Part shown: positions 1-8,504 of the stretch, piece after piece
Position numbering within the stretch: the stretch's first letter is position 1
Layout of the letters: the number at the start of each line of letters is the position of its first letter
NCBI RefSeq assembly: GCF_003144405.1
Contig: NZ_PENW01000015.1
Coordinates: 1-64,000, forward strand
DNA length: 64,000 nucleotides
Origin: Proteus cibi
GTDB lineage: Bacteria > Pseudomonadota > Gammaproteobacteria > Enterobacterales > Enterobacteriaceae
Direction of reading: 5' to 3'
The notes under the pieces: generated by a model
What the model was told of the DNA's origin: nothing
The model's input: the letters and a program-made list of their open reading frames with translations, nothing else
The model's database searches: none
Program-made: the position numbers and the translations under genes

Positions 1-1
1 G

Positions 2-964
2 ATGACTGGCGAAACCATGGGTATTTTATCGCACTCACTTTATGGCAAAACCCCCGAAGAACTTACTGAGTCTGAAAAGCAGAATATAAGCGCATGGGCA
101 ACGTTAGCTTCCGGCATTGCCGGCGGTTTAATCAGCGATAATAGTGCAGGCGTTGCCAATGCCGCCCAAGCCGGGAAGGTGGTGGTTGAGAATAATTATC
201 TGAGTTTTGATGAGGCTCGTGCGTTTGATAAAGAAATGACAATATGTAAAGCAGCAGGTGAGAATTGCCAGCCTATCATTGACAAGTACGCCACAATTCA
301 TGGAAAAAATTCAGAAGAATTTAGAAAAGCATGCCAAAGAAACTCATTAGAATGCACAGCTGGTTATGAAAGGCTCAAGCTGAATGGAGGAATTTCGGCA
401 GCCTCAGCAGAGGCTAAACTGATAGGAACTGGATTGAGTATGAGTGCAAATGCAGGTGTACAAATATACAACGGCAATACTGGTGATAAATTTGATTATC
501 TAAGCTTTGTGCTAGCAGGCTTTACTGGTTGGACAGGAACAGGTCGAAATCTACATTCCAATGTTCAATTAAACGCAGGTAGTGCTTATTTAGGGAGTAA
601 AATAGCAGGCGAAAATTCAGAAGCTGCAGTGGTTGGAGCTATATTTGGAACAACGCTGGGGTATGGGCTTGGTTTTGGGGTCACTAATTATTGGGAAAGG
701 CAATTGATTAAGCGTCATTTTGGTATGCCAGTAAGCCGTTATATATTAAAGTATGCTGAAATACCTTTTTATTCCAATTATATATCGCAGGAATTTACAT
801 TACCCCCATTTCCTGGGATTGCAGGAGGCGCTTTGGGTTCTGGTTTTCTGGAATATAGTGGAGCAGGGATGAACAGTAATATTACAAGTGATCAAATAAT
901 AGAAAAAAATGATATTAGTAATAAAATGACTAGTGATAAAGTGAATCAAGAGGATAAACGTTAA
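2..964 (+). CDS. cdiA: CdiA C-terminal region, contact-dependent inhibition toxin (5' partial)
   Basis: The reading frame is open at the left edge, so this is the last 320 or so residues of a much larger exported protein. A VENN motif (residues 62-65, in the context VVENNYL) follows an alanine- and glycine-rich pretoxin segment typical of CdiA and large filamentous-haemagglutinin exoproteins. In that family everything after VENN is the exchangeable toxin. Here this part is about 255 residues. It starts with a charged, cysteine-containing stretch and becomes glycine-rich and hydrophobic (about residues 135-290), with no recognisable nuclease motif. The stop overlaps the start of a two-helix membrane protein by one base. 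A membrane-active toxin is inferred from both facts. Family assignment is solid; toxin activity is inferred. Confidence 0.85.
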   Translation: MTGETMGILSHSLYGKTPEELTESEKQNISAWATLASGIAGGLISDNSAGVANAAQAGKVVVENNYLSFDEARAFDKEMTICKAAGENCQPIIDKYATIHGKNSEEFRKACQRNSLECTAGYERLKLNGGISAASAEAKLIGTGLSMSANAGVQIYNGNTGDKFDYLSFVLAGFTGWTGTGRNLHSNVQLNAGSAYLGSKIAGENSEAAVVGAIFGTTLGYGLGFGVTNYWERQLIKRHFGMPVSRYILKYAEIPFYSNYISQEFTLPPFPGIAGGALGSGFLEYSGAGMNSNITSDQIIEKNDISNKMTSDKVNQEDKR

Positions 965-1167
965 TGAAATTATCATTTAACCACTTAATTTTATTGATGT
1001 TTATTTGTATTGTTACATGTTCATTAGGTTTTGTAGCGTCTGAGTGGCTACTGACTAATAAGAGCGTATATCAGCTTAATTGGATAGATAGCTTGGAGCT
1101 TGGTAGTCTACTTGGTGGGGGGATTGGCATTACTTTTTGGTTAATGTTCCACTTTAATATTAAATGA
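964..1167 (+). CDS. cdiI: Small membrane immunity protein (CdiI-like)
   Basis: This 67-residue protein starts at an ATG overlapping the cdiA stop (TAATG), the usual toxin-immunity coupling. It has two hydrophobic segments, about residues 8-27 and 47-63, separated by a short polar loop with a tryptophan-rich stretch, so an inner-membrane hairpin is likely. CDI immunity proteins against pore-forming toxins are small membrane proteins, whereas those against nucleases are soluble. This one would therefore protect against a membrane-depolarising CdiA-CT. I do not recognise the exact family. The role rests on position, size and topology. Confidence 0.7.
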   Translation: MKLSFNHLILLMFICIVTCSLGFVASEWLLTNKSVYQLNWIDSLELGSLLGGGIGITFWLMFHFNIK

Positions 1168-1229
1168 TGCGTTTTTTTAAATAATTATATTCATCAGTGT
1201 TATTATCTTTTTTAGTAGAGTTTTTTTAA

Positions 1230-1376
1230 TTTTATTCAGATAATCCAAATTTACTTAAAGTCAATGAAATAAAAAACATTATAGAGTTAGCGATAACAAC
1301 CGAAATGACTAATACAGAATTCCAAGAAAAAATTAACAATATTAGTGAACAGAAAAGAGACAAAATAATAAGCTAA
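1230..1376 (+). pseudogene. Fragment of an unidentified protein C-terminus
   Basis: A 48-codon open stretch that follows a stop codon and has no start codon. It encodes a charged, helical-looking C-terminus (key part NEIKNIIELAITTEM) ending in a normal stop. It lies between the CdiI gene and a second toxin fragment, where displaced CdiA-CT or immunity modules usually accumulate. It is probably the 3' end of a deleted orphan module. Function unknown. Confidence 0.3.
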
Positions 1377-1470
1377 TTATATTCTATAAATAAATTTTTT
1401 TGTCCATGTTTTTAGTGGTTGGTGAAAAAATAAATATAGTGTAAATGAATTGTAATTTAAATCTTAGTGA

Positions 1471-1650
1471 ATGGAAGATATGGAGAATATATTGGCAAGA
1501 TGGTTAAAAGATAATAAAGAGATAAGTGTTAAGATAGAGCCTGTTTATATGGAAAATAATGATGGGCCAGCAAAAATTAATGTAAGATATACAATAGAAG
1601 GAGAAAGATCAGTGATCAAAAGTTTTACTAATGTTCAAAGAGGAAATTAA
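1471..1650 (+). pseudogene. C-terminal fragment of a nuclease-type toxin (orphan CdiA-CT remnant)
   Basis: A 59-codon frame with an ATG directly after an in-frame stop, ending two bases before the next gene. The translation has the pattern W-L-K-D-N-K-E-I, then K-I-E-P-V-Y, then INVRYTIEG. This resembles the last strands of the DNA/RNA non-specific endonucleases found at the ends of polymorphic toxins. The N-terminal catalytic part is absent, so no activity is expected. The next gene resembles an immunity protein for that nuclease class, which supports reading this as a displaced toxin tail. The identification is from memory of the family pattern. Confidence 0.5.
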
Positions 1651-1652
1651 AT

Positions 1653-1982
1653 ATGAACGATCAAGTTATATACCAAAAAATTGGACAGTTACTTGTTGAT
1701 TCCAGTCCACCTGATGCTAAAAAAATTATCATTAGAGCTCAACTTTTTTGTGAAAGAGATGGTTGTACTTATGAATTTGACTATGTAGATAAAAATAATA
1801 AATTAAATTGGTATGATCCTGATGGCAAAGCTATAAATGATTTAACTGATATATTAGAAGATTTGAGAAGTTTTTATATTGATAACATAAAATCCGGGAA
1901 AAATTCATTTTGGTATGGGTGCGAAATAACTTTAGACTTAGAAAAAATGAAAATTAATATAGATTTTAAATACGATGATTAA
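1653..1982 (+). CDS. YezG/DUF600-like immunity protein (orphan)
   Basis: This soluble, acidic 109-residue protein has no signal peptide or membrane segment. Its pattern is an N-terminal helix (IYQKIGQLLV), an amphipathic strand run, then W-Y-D-P-D-G, a long helix (LTDILEDLRSFYI) and C-terminal strands. This resembles the YezG/DUF600 family, whose members neutralise the nuclease domains of YeeF-type toxins. It starts two bases after a nuclease-toxin tail with an upstream AGAGGAAA ribosome-binding site. The toxin body is missing, so the gene is an orphan immunity determinant that could protect against siblings carrying the matching toxin. Confidence 0.55.
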   Translation: MNDQVIYQKIGQLLVDSSPPDAKKIIIRAQLFCERDGCTYEFDYVDKNNKLNWYDPDGKAINDLTDILEDLRSFYIDNIKSGKNSFWYGCEITLDLEKMKINIDFKYDD

Positions 1983-2239
1983 AGTAAGACATCCCAAAAT
2001 AGTAATTTATATTGTTTATTTTCCTACTTTTGATGTGTTAATTTTCACTTAAAAGTAGGCAAATAGCGATGAGATTTTTTAAAGTATTTGTGACCCGAGT
2101 TCGTAAAAGAAATCAATAATCGAAACTAACTTTAATAAGTTGATTCGAAAGCCTCTAATTTAATCGTCTAATGTGGGTTAAATAGCGAGTGGGCATAGTA
2201 TTCGACAACAATTATTTAAAATTGCATTGTTTATAATAT

Positions 2240-2413
2240 TGGTTAAATCCAAATAAAAAATATACTCTTCAATCTGCGGTATTAAAAGGCACATGGACAA
2301 TACGTGATAGCGATAAAATGGACAGCAAATACTGCTTAGTGGAAGAACAAACGAGCTTATTTGCAGGTAATCAAGGTTTTGATCTGTTTAAGAATGTTTT
2401 TATTTTGCTTTAA
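2240..2413 (+). pseudogene. Unidentified gene remnant downstream of the CDI locus
   Basis: A 57-codon frame with protein-like composition (KGTWTIRDSDKMDSKYCLVE, then LFAGNQGFD) and a normal stop, but no plausible start codon or ribosome-binding site. The surrounding bases from 1983 to 2604 are very AT-rich and contain only a short inverted repeat at 2023-2059. I read it as the end of a deleted gene, probably another casualty of toxin-module turnover. The family is not recognised. Confidence 0.3.
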
Positions 2414-2604
2414 TAACAATGCGTAATCATTTAAATGCAATGTGAGCAATATAATGATAAAAAATGACATGGTCTGTATATTTAAAATAAAAATCAGACC
2501 ATGCCGGATATTTAAGTCATGGCAAACTTAACAAATAAAAATAGCTAAGATTTTATCTATTTTATTCTGCTTAAAGACTTTATTTATCACTTCATCCATT
2601 TATT

Positions 2605-4254
2605 TTAGAATGAATATAGTGAACTTTTCGATTCTTTTAATTTTTGTGCTAATTCAGATGCTTCATATCGTGCGGTTACTATTTCGATATAAGAGGCACT
2701 CTCTGTTGATCCGGCTACTTCAAGGGCTTTATTTAATTCATTTATGGTTGTGACTTTCTCACAATGCCAATCTGTTGCGCCAAAAGCTTTAGGTAATTGG
2801 TGATAATTCCATTGAGCAAGATCGTTATAATAAGCTTCGGGATAATCACATAATAATCGTTCAATTAAGTAACCATCATTATTTAAAATAAGGATGATCG
2901 GTTTTAATCCAAAGCGAACAAACTGGCTAATCTCTTGTACGGTTAATTGATGTGAACCTTCACCAGTAATTAAAATAACGCGTTTGTTAGGTGCTGCAAG
3001 TGCGGCACCAAATGATGCTGGTGTCGCCCAACCAATAGAGCCCCATAATGTTTGGTTATGAAATTGTGCACCTTCTGGTAATAGGGCAAAACCTAATCCC
3101 ATTGATGACGTACCAGTCTCTGCAATAATAATATCATTAGGTTTAAAAAACCGCTCTAACCGTGGATAGAGATATTGCGCTGTAATTTTACCATTATCTG
3201 ATATAACAGGTTTATCTAATCCTCTGGCTTTTATCTGATGATAAGTTTTATTTGGTAGACGTTTTGTTAATTCAGAAAGAATATCTTCCATATAAACGGA
3301 AGGGTAGATAACAGAATCAATCTCAACATAGTCTGACATAATGTTGATAAATTGTTTTGGTTTAATATTTGCAGTGAAACTTCCTGTATTGAAGTCGGTC
3401 ATCATTGCACCAATTCCTAATATGTACTCACTCTTTTCCACAAATTCTCTGACTTCAGGTGTCATTAATTTGCCATCATACATACCAACATATTGGGGAT
3501 TAGATTCACTCAAAATACTTTTATCCATAAACATAGTGGCATAAGGCAAGCCAGTTTTATTGATAAGAGCTTGAACATTATCTGATAATCCTAAGCGTGT
3601 GGATAAAATACCAGGTAATACACAGACATTATTGCTGTGAGTTAGTCTCTCTATTATTGTTGATACTGCCTTTTCTAATGTTTTTTTATCACTTGTTGAT
3701 TTTTTCGGTGTGGTAACAGGTAACGGTTCTGTCACTTGCATTACGGCATAATCAGCAGGTAAGCCAATATAAACCGGACGTCGCTCTTTTAATGCAGTAG
3801 CAATTAAACGTTCCATTTCTGAAATACAATTTTCAGGTGTTAATATTGCGTGAGCACAAGCAAGACGTTGACCTAATTGATAAAAAATATCAAAGTCACC
3901 ATTACCTAAGGTGTGATGAACAAGGCGCTTACTTTTTTGTACACCGCTTGCGGGCATACCGACTAAATGGAAAATAGGTAGATTTTCTGCGTAAGCGCCG
4001 GCAATAGCATTAATTGCACTTAACTCCCCAACACCAAATGTTGTCGATAATGCAGCCATACCTTTAATTCGGGCATAACCATCAGCAGCGTAAGCTGCAT
4101 TGAGTTCGTTGCAGCTCCCAATCCAACGCATATGATGACTATTACAAATAGTGTCTTCTATAGGAAATGCGTAATCGCCAGCAACACCAAAGACATCACT
4201 TATTCCTAAGTCATATAAGCGGTTTAAAGTATATTCAACGACAGTCTTATTCAT
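2605..4254 (-). CDS. ipdC: Thiamine-diphosphate-dependent 2-oxoacid decarboxylase (indolepyruvate/phenylpyruvate type)
   Basis: This 549-residue protein has full length for the pyruvate/indolepyruvate decarboxylase family. The N-terminal Pyr domain carries the catalytic Glu50 (SCNELNAAYAADGYAR) and the paired His113-His114. The C-terminal PP domain carries the thiamine-diphosphate/Mg motif from Gly431 to Asn459 (GEGS, then NNDGY), with Glu465 in the active-site helix. The family converts indolepyruvate, phenylpyruvate or branched oxoacids to aldehydes, which fits the aromatic amino-acid catabolism of Proteus. Substrate choice cannot be settled by reading. A LysR regulator is divergent, 148 bp away, and is the likely regulator. 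Confidence 0.85.
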   Translation of the reverse strand: MNKTVVEYTLNRLYDLGISDVFGVAGDYAFPIEDTICNSHHMRWIGSCNELNAAYAADGYARIKGMAALSTTFGVGELSAINAIAGAYAENLPIFHLVGMPASGVQKSKRLVHHTLGNGDFDIFYQLGQRLACAHAILTPENCISEMERLIATALKERRPVYIGLPADYAVMQVTEPLPVTTPKKSTSDKKTLEKAVSTIIERLTHSNNVCVLPGILSTRLGLSDNVQALINKTGLPYATMFMDKSILSESNPQYVGMYDGKLMTPEVREFVEKSEYILGIGAMMTDFNTGSFTANIKPKQFINIMSDYVEIDSVIYPSVYMEDILSELTKRLPNKTYHQIKARGLDKPVISDNGKITAQYLYPRLERFFKPNDIIIAETGTSSMGLGFALLPEGAQFHNQTLWGSIGWATPASFGAALAAPNKRVILITGEGSHQLTVQEISQFVRFGLKPIILILNNDGYLIERLLCDYPEAYYNDLAQWNYHQLPKAFGATDWHCEKVTTINELNKALEVAGSTESASYIEIVTARYEASELAQKLKESKSSLYSF

Positions 4255-4402
4255 TGTATCTCCAAAAAAATAGAATAATAATCTGTAAAAGTATAGTAAT
4301 ACTTTTACATTATGCTTAATGTTTTATCTCGGATATTAACTAATATGAAATGGTTTATTATTATTGGGGGTATAACTAAAAGTAATAAGGTGAAAATAAT
4401 TT

Positions 4403-5290
4403 ATGGATATTCGTGTATTACGCTATTTTGTTGAAGTTGTTCAATTAAATGGCTTTAGTCGAGCCGCTGATGCACTATTTGTCACTCAACCCGCAATTAG
4501 TCGTAGTATTAAAAAATTAGAAGATGAGTTAGGTGTTATTTTATTAGTGAGAGAAGTTGATGGCGTTAGATTAACGGATGATGGTGCAATACTGTTTGAA
4601 CATGCAAAACAGATAATTGCACAATTTAATGATATGAATAAAGCATTACAGGACAAGTCTGGACCATTAACAGGAACATTAAATGTTGGATTACCTCCTG
4701 TAATAGCTTCGACGTATTTTGCTGACATTATTATGGCTTTTAGTTCTCGTCATCCTCAGGTTGAACTAAAAATATTTGAATTAGGCACTAAACAAATGGC
4801 TGATGCCATGAGAGAAGGAAGAGTTGAAACTGCTGCCGTCGTATTGCCTTTTAATGAAGATACTTTTGAATTAACTCCTTTTTCAGAAGATCACTTAATG
4901 TTATTAATGTCGCCATCCCATCCTTTAGCGATAAAAAAAGAAATTCATTTTGAAGAGTTGATTAATGAGTCTTTTATCTTTTTTTCTGAAGATTTTCGTA
5001 TTAATGATTTAATTTATAGTGCTTGTGGTATTTACAATACAGTGCCTATTATTGCAGGGCGTAGCAACCATTTAGATTTAATTATTGCAATGGTAAAAGC
5101 GGGGGTGGGAGTAACACTTTTACCAAATAGTATGTGTAATAAAAATCCTATTGATGATTTGGTTGTTCTTCCTGTTGTGGAGCCTATATTGTCATATCAA
5201 ATAGCACTCGCTAATAATAAAAATGGCTATAAAAGCCGAAGTTGCCAAGCGTGGGAGCAGTTAGCAAGAGAAAAGCTACTTATAGGATAA
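4403..5290 (+). CDS. LysR-family transcriptional regulator
   Basis: This 295-residue protein begins with a winged helix-turn-helix (residues 1-60: MDIRVLRYFVEVVQLNGFSR, then TQPAISRSIKKLEDELG). An effector-binding domain of two alpha/beta lobes follows (about 90-290), as in CynR/CatM-type LysR proteins. It is transcribed away from the decarboxylase gene, the classic arrangement for a LysR protein that controls its divergent neighbour. The shared 148-bp gap is AT-rich and would hold the binding sites. The ligand is unknown, perhaps an aromatic amino acid or oxoacid given the neighbour. Confidence 0.85.
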   Translation: MDIRVLRYFVEVVQLNGFSRAADALFVTQPAISRSIKKLEDELGVILLVREVDGVRLTDDGAILFEHAKQIIAQFNDMNKALQDKSGPLTGTLNVGLPPVIASTYFADIIMAFSSRHPQVELKIFELGTKQMADAMREGRVETAAVVLPFNEDTFELTPFSEDHLMLLMSPSHPLAIKKEIHFEELINESFIFFSEDFRINDLIYSACGIYNTVPIIAGRSNHLDLIIAMVKAGVGVTLLPNSMCNKNPIDDLVVLPVVEPILSYQIALANNKNGYKSRSCQAWEQLAREKLLIG

Positions 5291-5521
5291 AATATTAAAA
5301 TAGGGCTTATTTATATTCTATTTAAGAAATAAATATTGAAGTTGTCTTTAAATAATAAAAATGATTAGAAATAAATGTTATTTTTTAAGAAATGCAGATA
5401 GCTGTATAAAAGCAGTTATATAAATGATAAGTTTATATTTTGCACATAGTCTTATGAGTAATAATAAAAATAGGTAAATAAAAGATTAATCAGAGAGTAC
5501 AGGAATAGGATAGGGAAAATA

Positions 5522-7291
5522 ATGAATGATAGTAATAGTTCTGTAAATCAACATTTTATTCGCAAACTTGAAGGCATCGTTGGTAAAAAACAAGTATTAA
5601 CACAGGCACATAAAACAGAACGGTATCGTAAAGGTTTTCGTTCAGGGCAAGGTAAGGCGCTTGCTGTTGTCTTTCCCGCTAATTTATTAGAACAATGGCG
5701 AGTTTTTAAAACCTGTGTTGAAGCCGATAAAATTATTATTATGCAAGCGGCAAACACAGGATTAACTGAGGGCTCGACACCTAATGGAGATGATTATGAT
5801 AGAGATATCGTGATTATTAGTACATTACGTCAAGATAAAATACAGGTTCTTTCAGAACATAATCAAGTTATTGCTTTTCCTGGCAGTACACTATGGCATT
5901 TAGAAAAAGTATTAAAACCATTAGGTCGTGAGCCTCATTCTGTTATTGGATCTTCTTGTATTGGTGCATCGGTGATAGGCGGAATTTGTAATAACTCGGG
6001 GGGAGCTTTAGTTCGCCGTGGACCTGCTTATACCGAATTATCACTTTATGCTCGTGTTAATGAAAAAGGCGAAGCTGAATTAGTTAACCATTTAGGGATT
6101 GATTTAGGCGAAACGCCAGAGGAAATATTAACCAATTTAGATAATCGTCACTATCATGAGAAGCAGATACAAACGACAGAAAAATTGGCTTCTGATCATG
6201 AATATCATGAGCGTATACGTGATGTTGATGCTAATACCCCCTCTCGCTTTAACAATGATGAACGGCGTTTATATGAAGCCGCAGGGAGTGCAGGAAAATT
6301 ATCTGTATTTGCTGTGAGATTAGATACTTTCCCCGCAGATCATCGTACTCAGGTTTTTTATATTGGTACTAATAATCCGGACGAGCTTGAAGATATTCGT
6401 CGCCATATTTTAAGCCATTTTAAAAAGTTGCCTGTTGCTGGCGAATATATGCATAGAAGCTATTATAAAATGGCTGAAGTGTATGGAAAAGATACGTTTT
6501 TGGTGATTGATAAATTGGGCACAGATAAAATGCCAATATTATTTGCCGTAAAAGGGCGAGTCGATGCGGTATTAAATAAAGTGCCTTTTTTGCCTAAAAA
6601 TATGGTGGACAGAACCATGCAGTTTATGAGCAAACTCTGGCCTGCTCATTTACCAGCGCGTATGACAGATTTTCGTGACAAATATGAACATCATCTCATG
6701 TTAAGAATGGCGGATGATGGAATTGAAGAAGCGGCAACTTATTTAAAAGAATACTTTAAGTTAGCATCAGGCGATTATTTTGAATGTACCGAAGAAGAGG
6801 GAAATAAAGCCTTTTTGCATCGTTTTGCCGCTGCGGGTGCGGCTGTACGTTATCATGCCGTTCATGTTAATGACGTAGAAGATGTGTTGCCATTAGACAT
6901 TGCATTGCGCCGTAATGACAAAGATTGGTTTGAAAAATTACCACCTGAAATAGAGAGTAAATTACTTTATAAACTCTATTGTGGGCATTTTATGTGTCAT
7001 GTAATGCACCAAGATTATATTATTAAAAAAGGTGTTGATGCTAAGGCATTAAAAGCAGAAATGCTGGCATTATTAGATCAACGTGGTGCGGAGTATCCCG
7101 CAGAGCATAACGTAGGTCATATGTATTATGCTAAGCCTCAATTAAAAGCATTTTATAAACATAACGATCCAACTAATAGCATGAACCCAGGTATTGGTAA
7201 GACCTCAAAATTAAAATATTGGGGAGAAGAGTGTGGTTGTGGACATACACATAATGAACCTAAAATAAGTAGCGTAGAGAATAAAGAATAA
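5522..7291 (+). CDS. dld: Quinone-dependent D-lactate dehydrogenase
   Basis: This 589-residue FAD enzyme is close in length to E. coli Dld (571 aa). The N-terminal PCMH-type FAD domain (about 40-240) includes GLTEGSTPNGDDYDRD and SSCIGASVIGGICNNSGGAL. A membrane-binding domain follows, rich in basic residues (about 340-420), and then a cap domain. The enzyme oxidises D-lactate to pyruvate and passes electrons to the quinone pool at the inner face of the membrane. The C-terminus carries an extra CGCGHTH segment. The gene has its own 231-bp upstream region and a terminator at 7323. Confidence 0.93.
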   Translation: MNDSNSSVNQHFIRKLEGIVGKKQVLTQAHKTERYRKGFRSGQGKALAVVFPANLLEQWRVFKTCVEADKIIIMQAANTGLTEGSTPNGDDYDRDIVIISTLRQDKIQVLSEHNQVIAFPGSTLWHLEKVLKPLGREPHSVIGSSCIGASVIGGICNNSGGALVRRGPAYTELSLYARVNEKGEAELVNHLGIDLGETPEEILTNLDNRHYHEKQIQTTEKLASDHEYHERIRDVDANTPSRFNNDERRLYEAAGSAGKLSVFAVRLDTFPADHRTQVFYIGTNNPDELEDIRRHILSHFKKLPVAGEYMHRSYYKMAEVYGKDTFLVIDKLGTDKMPILFAVKGRVDAVLNKVPFLPKNMVDRTMQFMSKLWPAHLPARMTDFRDKYEHHLMLRMADDGIEEAATYLKEYFKLASGDYFECTEEEGNKAFLHRFAAAGAAVRYHAVHVNDVEDVLPLDIALRRNDKDWFEKLPPEIESKLLYKLYCGHFMCHVMHQDYIIKKGVDAKALKAEMLALLDQRGAEYPAEHNVGHMYYAKPQLKAFYKHNDPTNSMNPGIGKTSKLKYWGEECGCGHTHNEPKISSVENKE

Positions 7292-7322
7292 CTGTTGTAG
7301 ATTGTGTATTAAATTAAAAAAG

Positions 7323-7349
7323 AAAGGCAGGATAAAACCTGCCTTTTTT
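7323..7349. terminator. Bidirectional terminator between dld and the DUF4917 gene
   Basis: A nine-base stem AAAGGCAGG/CCTGCCTTT with a six-base loop, flanked by A and T runs on both sides. It lies 31 bp after the dld stop and just before the convergent gene's stop, so it can serve both strands. Confidence 0.85.
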
Positions 7350-7353
7350 CCAT

Positions 7354-8343
7354 CTAGTCATTAGCCCATAATGATTCGCTATTATGAGCAATAAAATAAA
7401 CATTAATTTTTTCAGGATCAATAAAATGACGGATACGAGAATAAAAATGATCACATGTATCTTCATATTTATCATTCATAAAAATCACGATCCCAAGATG
7501 TCTAATTTTATTAAAAGGGATTTGCCTTAATATATGCTCATCTTGTGCCCCCATACTCCAGCCTAAAATGAGTAAACTATCGTTAATTTTAGGAATAGCT
7601 TCATGATAAATACGTGTTAAATAGTTACTGGAACGTATAGTTTTTAATTTTTCCTCACTTGTACCTTCAGAGATAAATAGCGGAGAGTAATTATAATTAT
7701 CCCAAATTTGACTAATTTGATCGATAAGATGGTTATCGCCTTGAATACTTAATTTTAACTCTTCATCATTTTCATTCTTTGCAAGAATAAGATTACCATG
7801 AGGATAAAAAACAAGATTAGAACGATTACCTTTGTATTCGCGGTATTCTTCAAAATCTTCATAAAAGCTACTGTGATTGAAGCAATCTTTAAAAAGTGGA
7901 TATGGATGATTATCATTAACTTGCATAATAGTCCAATAAAGCATAATGTCATAATTCAAACTGAATATTGTGTCAAATTGCTTAATAAAGCTAGCACAAT
8001 TATTAATTTTATCTCTCACTTTATCAATGCAAGGGTGAATACCTTTAACTGTATTAATTAAGGTTTCTTTTACTTGACTGTGAGCCTGATGAATATCCTT
8101 GCAATCAATATTGAAGATATTATTTATTACTGTAGCTTGGGTGAATTTTCTTAGAATATATTCAAAATCTTGAGATTGGAAAGAATCAAAAATACTTTTT
8201 ACATTTTCTGGTAACTTAGCATTGGAAAATAAATTAGAGTAATTAAAATTAGGATCTATAGCAATTGATGAACCATTTCCTAATAATAAACTTCCTGTAA
8301 ATAACTCAGAAACAGCATTCCACTCTTTTACATTAAAACGCAT
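7354..8343 (-). CDS. SIR2-like DUF4917 family protein, possible NAD-consuming defence protein
   Basis: This 329-residue cytoplasmic protein has the sequence order of SIR2-like NAD-binding proteins: a glycine-rich loop LLGNGSSIAID (residues 20-30), FSLNYDIMLYW (about 127-137), FYPHGNL (about 180-186) and LLILGWSMGAQDEHIL (about 257-272). The Asn-Tyr-Asp, His-Gly and Gly-x-Ser...Asp elements are those seen in SIR2 domains of anti-phage systems. The fold matches what I know of DUF4917. It stands alone, with no operon partner, and is more AT-rich than its neighbours, which suggests acquisition. Family call is fairly firm; a defence role is inferred. Confidence 0.65.
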   Translation of the reverse strand: MRFNVKEWNAVSELFTGSLLLGNGSSIAIDPNFNYSNLFSNAKLPENVKSIFDSFQSQDFEYILRKFTQATVINNIFNIDCKDIHQAHSQVKETLINTVKGIHPCIDKVRDKINNCASFIKQFDTIFSLNYDIMLYWTIMQVNDNHPYPLFKDCFNHSSFYEDFEEYREYKGNRSNLVFYPHGNLILAKNENDEELKLSIQGDNHLIDQISQIWDNYNYSPLFISEGTSEEKLKTIRSSNYLTRIYHEAIPKINDSLLILGWSMGAQDEHILRQIPFNKIRHLGIVIFMNDKYEDTCDHFYSRIRHFIDPEKINVYFIAHNSESLWAND

Positions 8344-8448
8344 AATAACCTCGGTATAAAATATGAGTGGTTATTATATTTATTTGTATTTTATTTTTAT
8401 GCGTAGCTATTCGTAAATATATAATCAATTTATACCTAAAAAGGTATA

Positions 8449-8483
8449 TTAATATCAGAGATTATTATAATCTCTGATATTAA
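8449..8483. terminator. Perfect 17+17 inverted repeat downstream of sbcB
   Basis: A perfect palindrome with 17-base arms and a single central base lies between the sbcB stop (minus strand) and the start of the DUF4917 gene. It would form a hairpin at the end of the sbcB transcript, but no long U-tract follows. It is a likely terminator or 3'-end stabiliser; a binding site is also possible. Confidence 0.45.
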
Positions 8484-8504
8484 TTAATAACTTATTGAAT
8501 AGTA

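Noticed and set aside
2023-2059. CCTACTTTT/AAAAGTAGG inverted repeat
   Set aside because: The loop is long (about 19 bases) and there is no U-tract; not convincing as a terminator.
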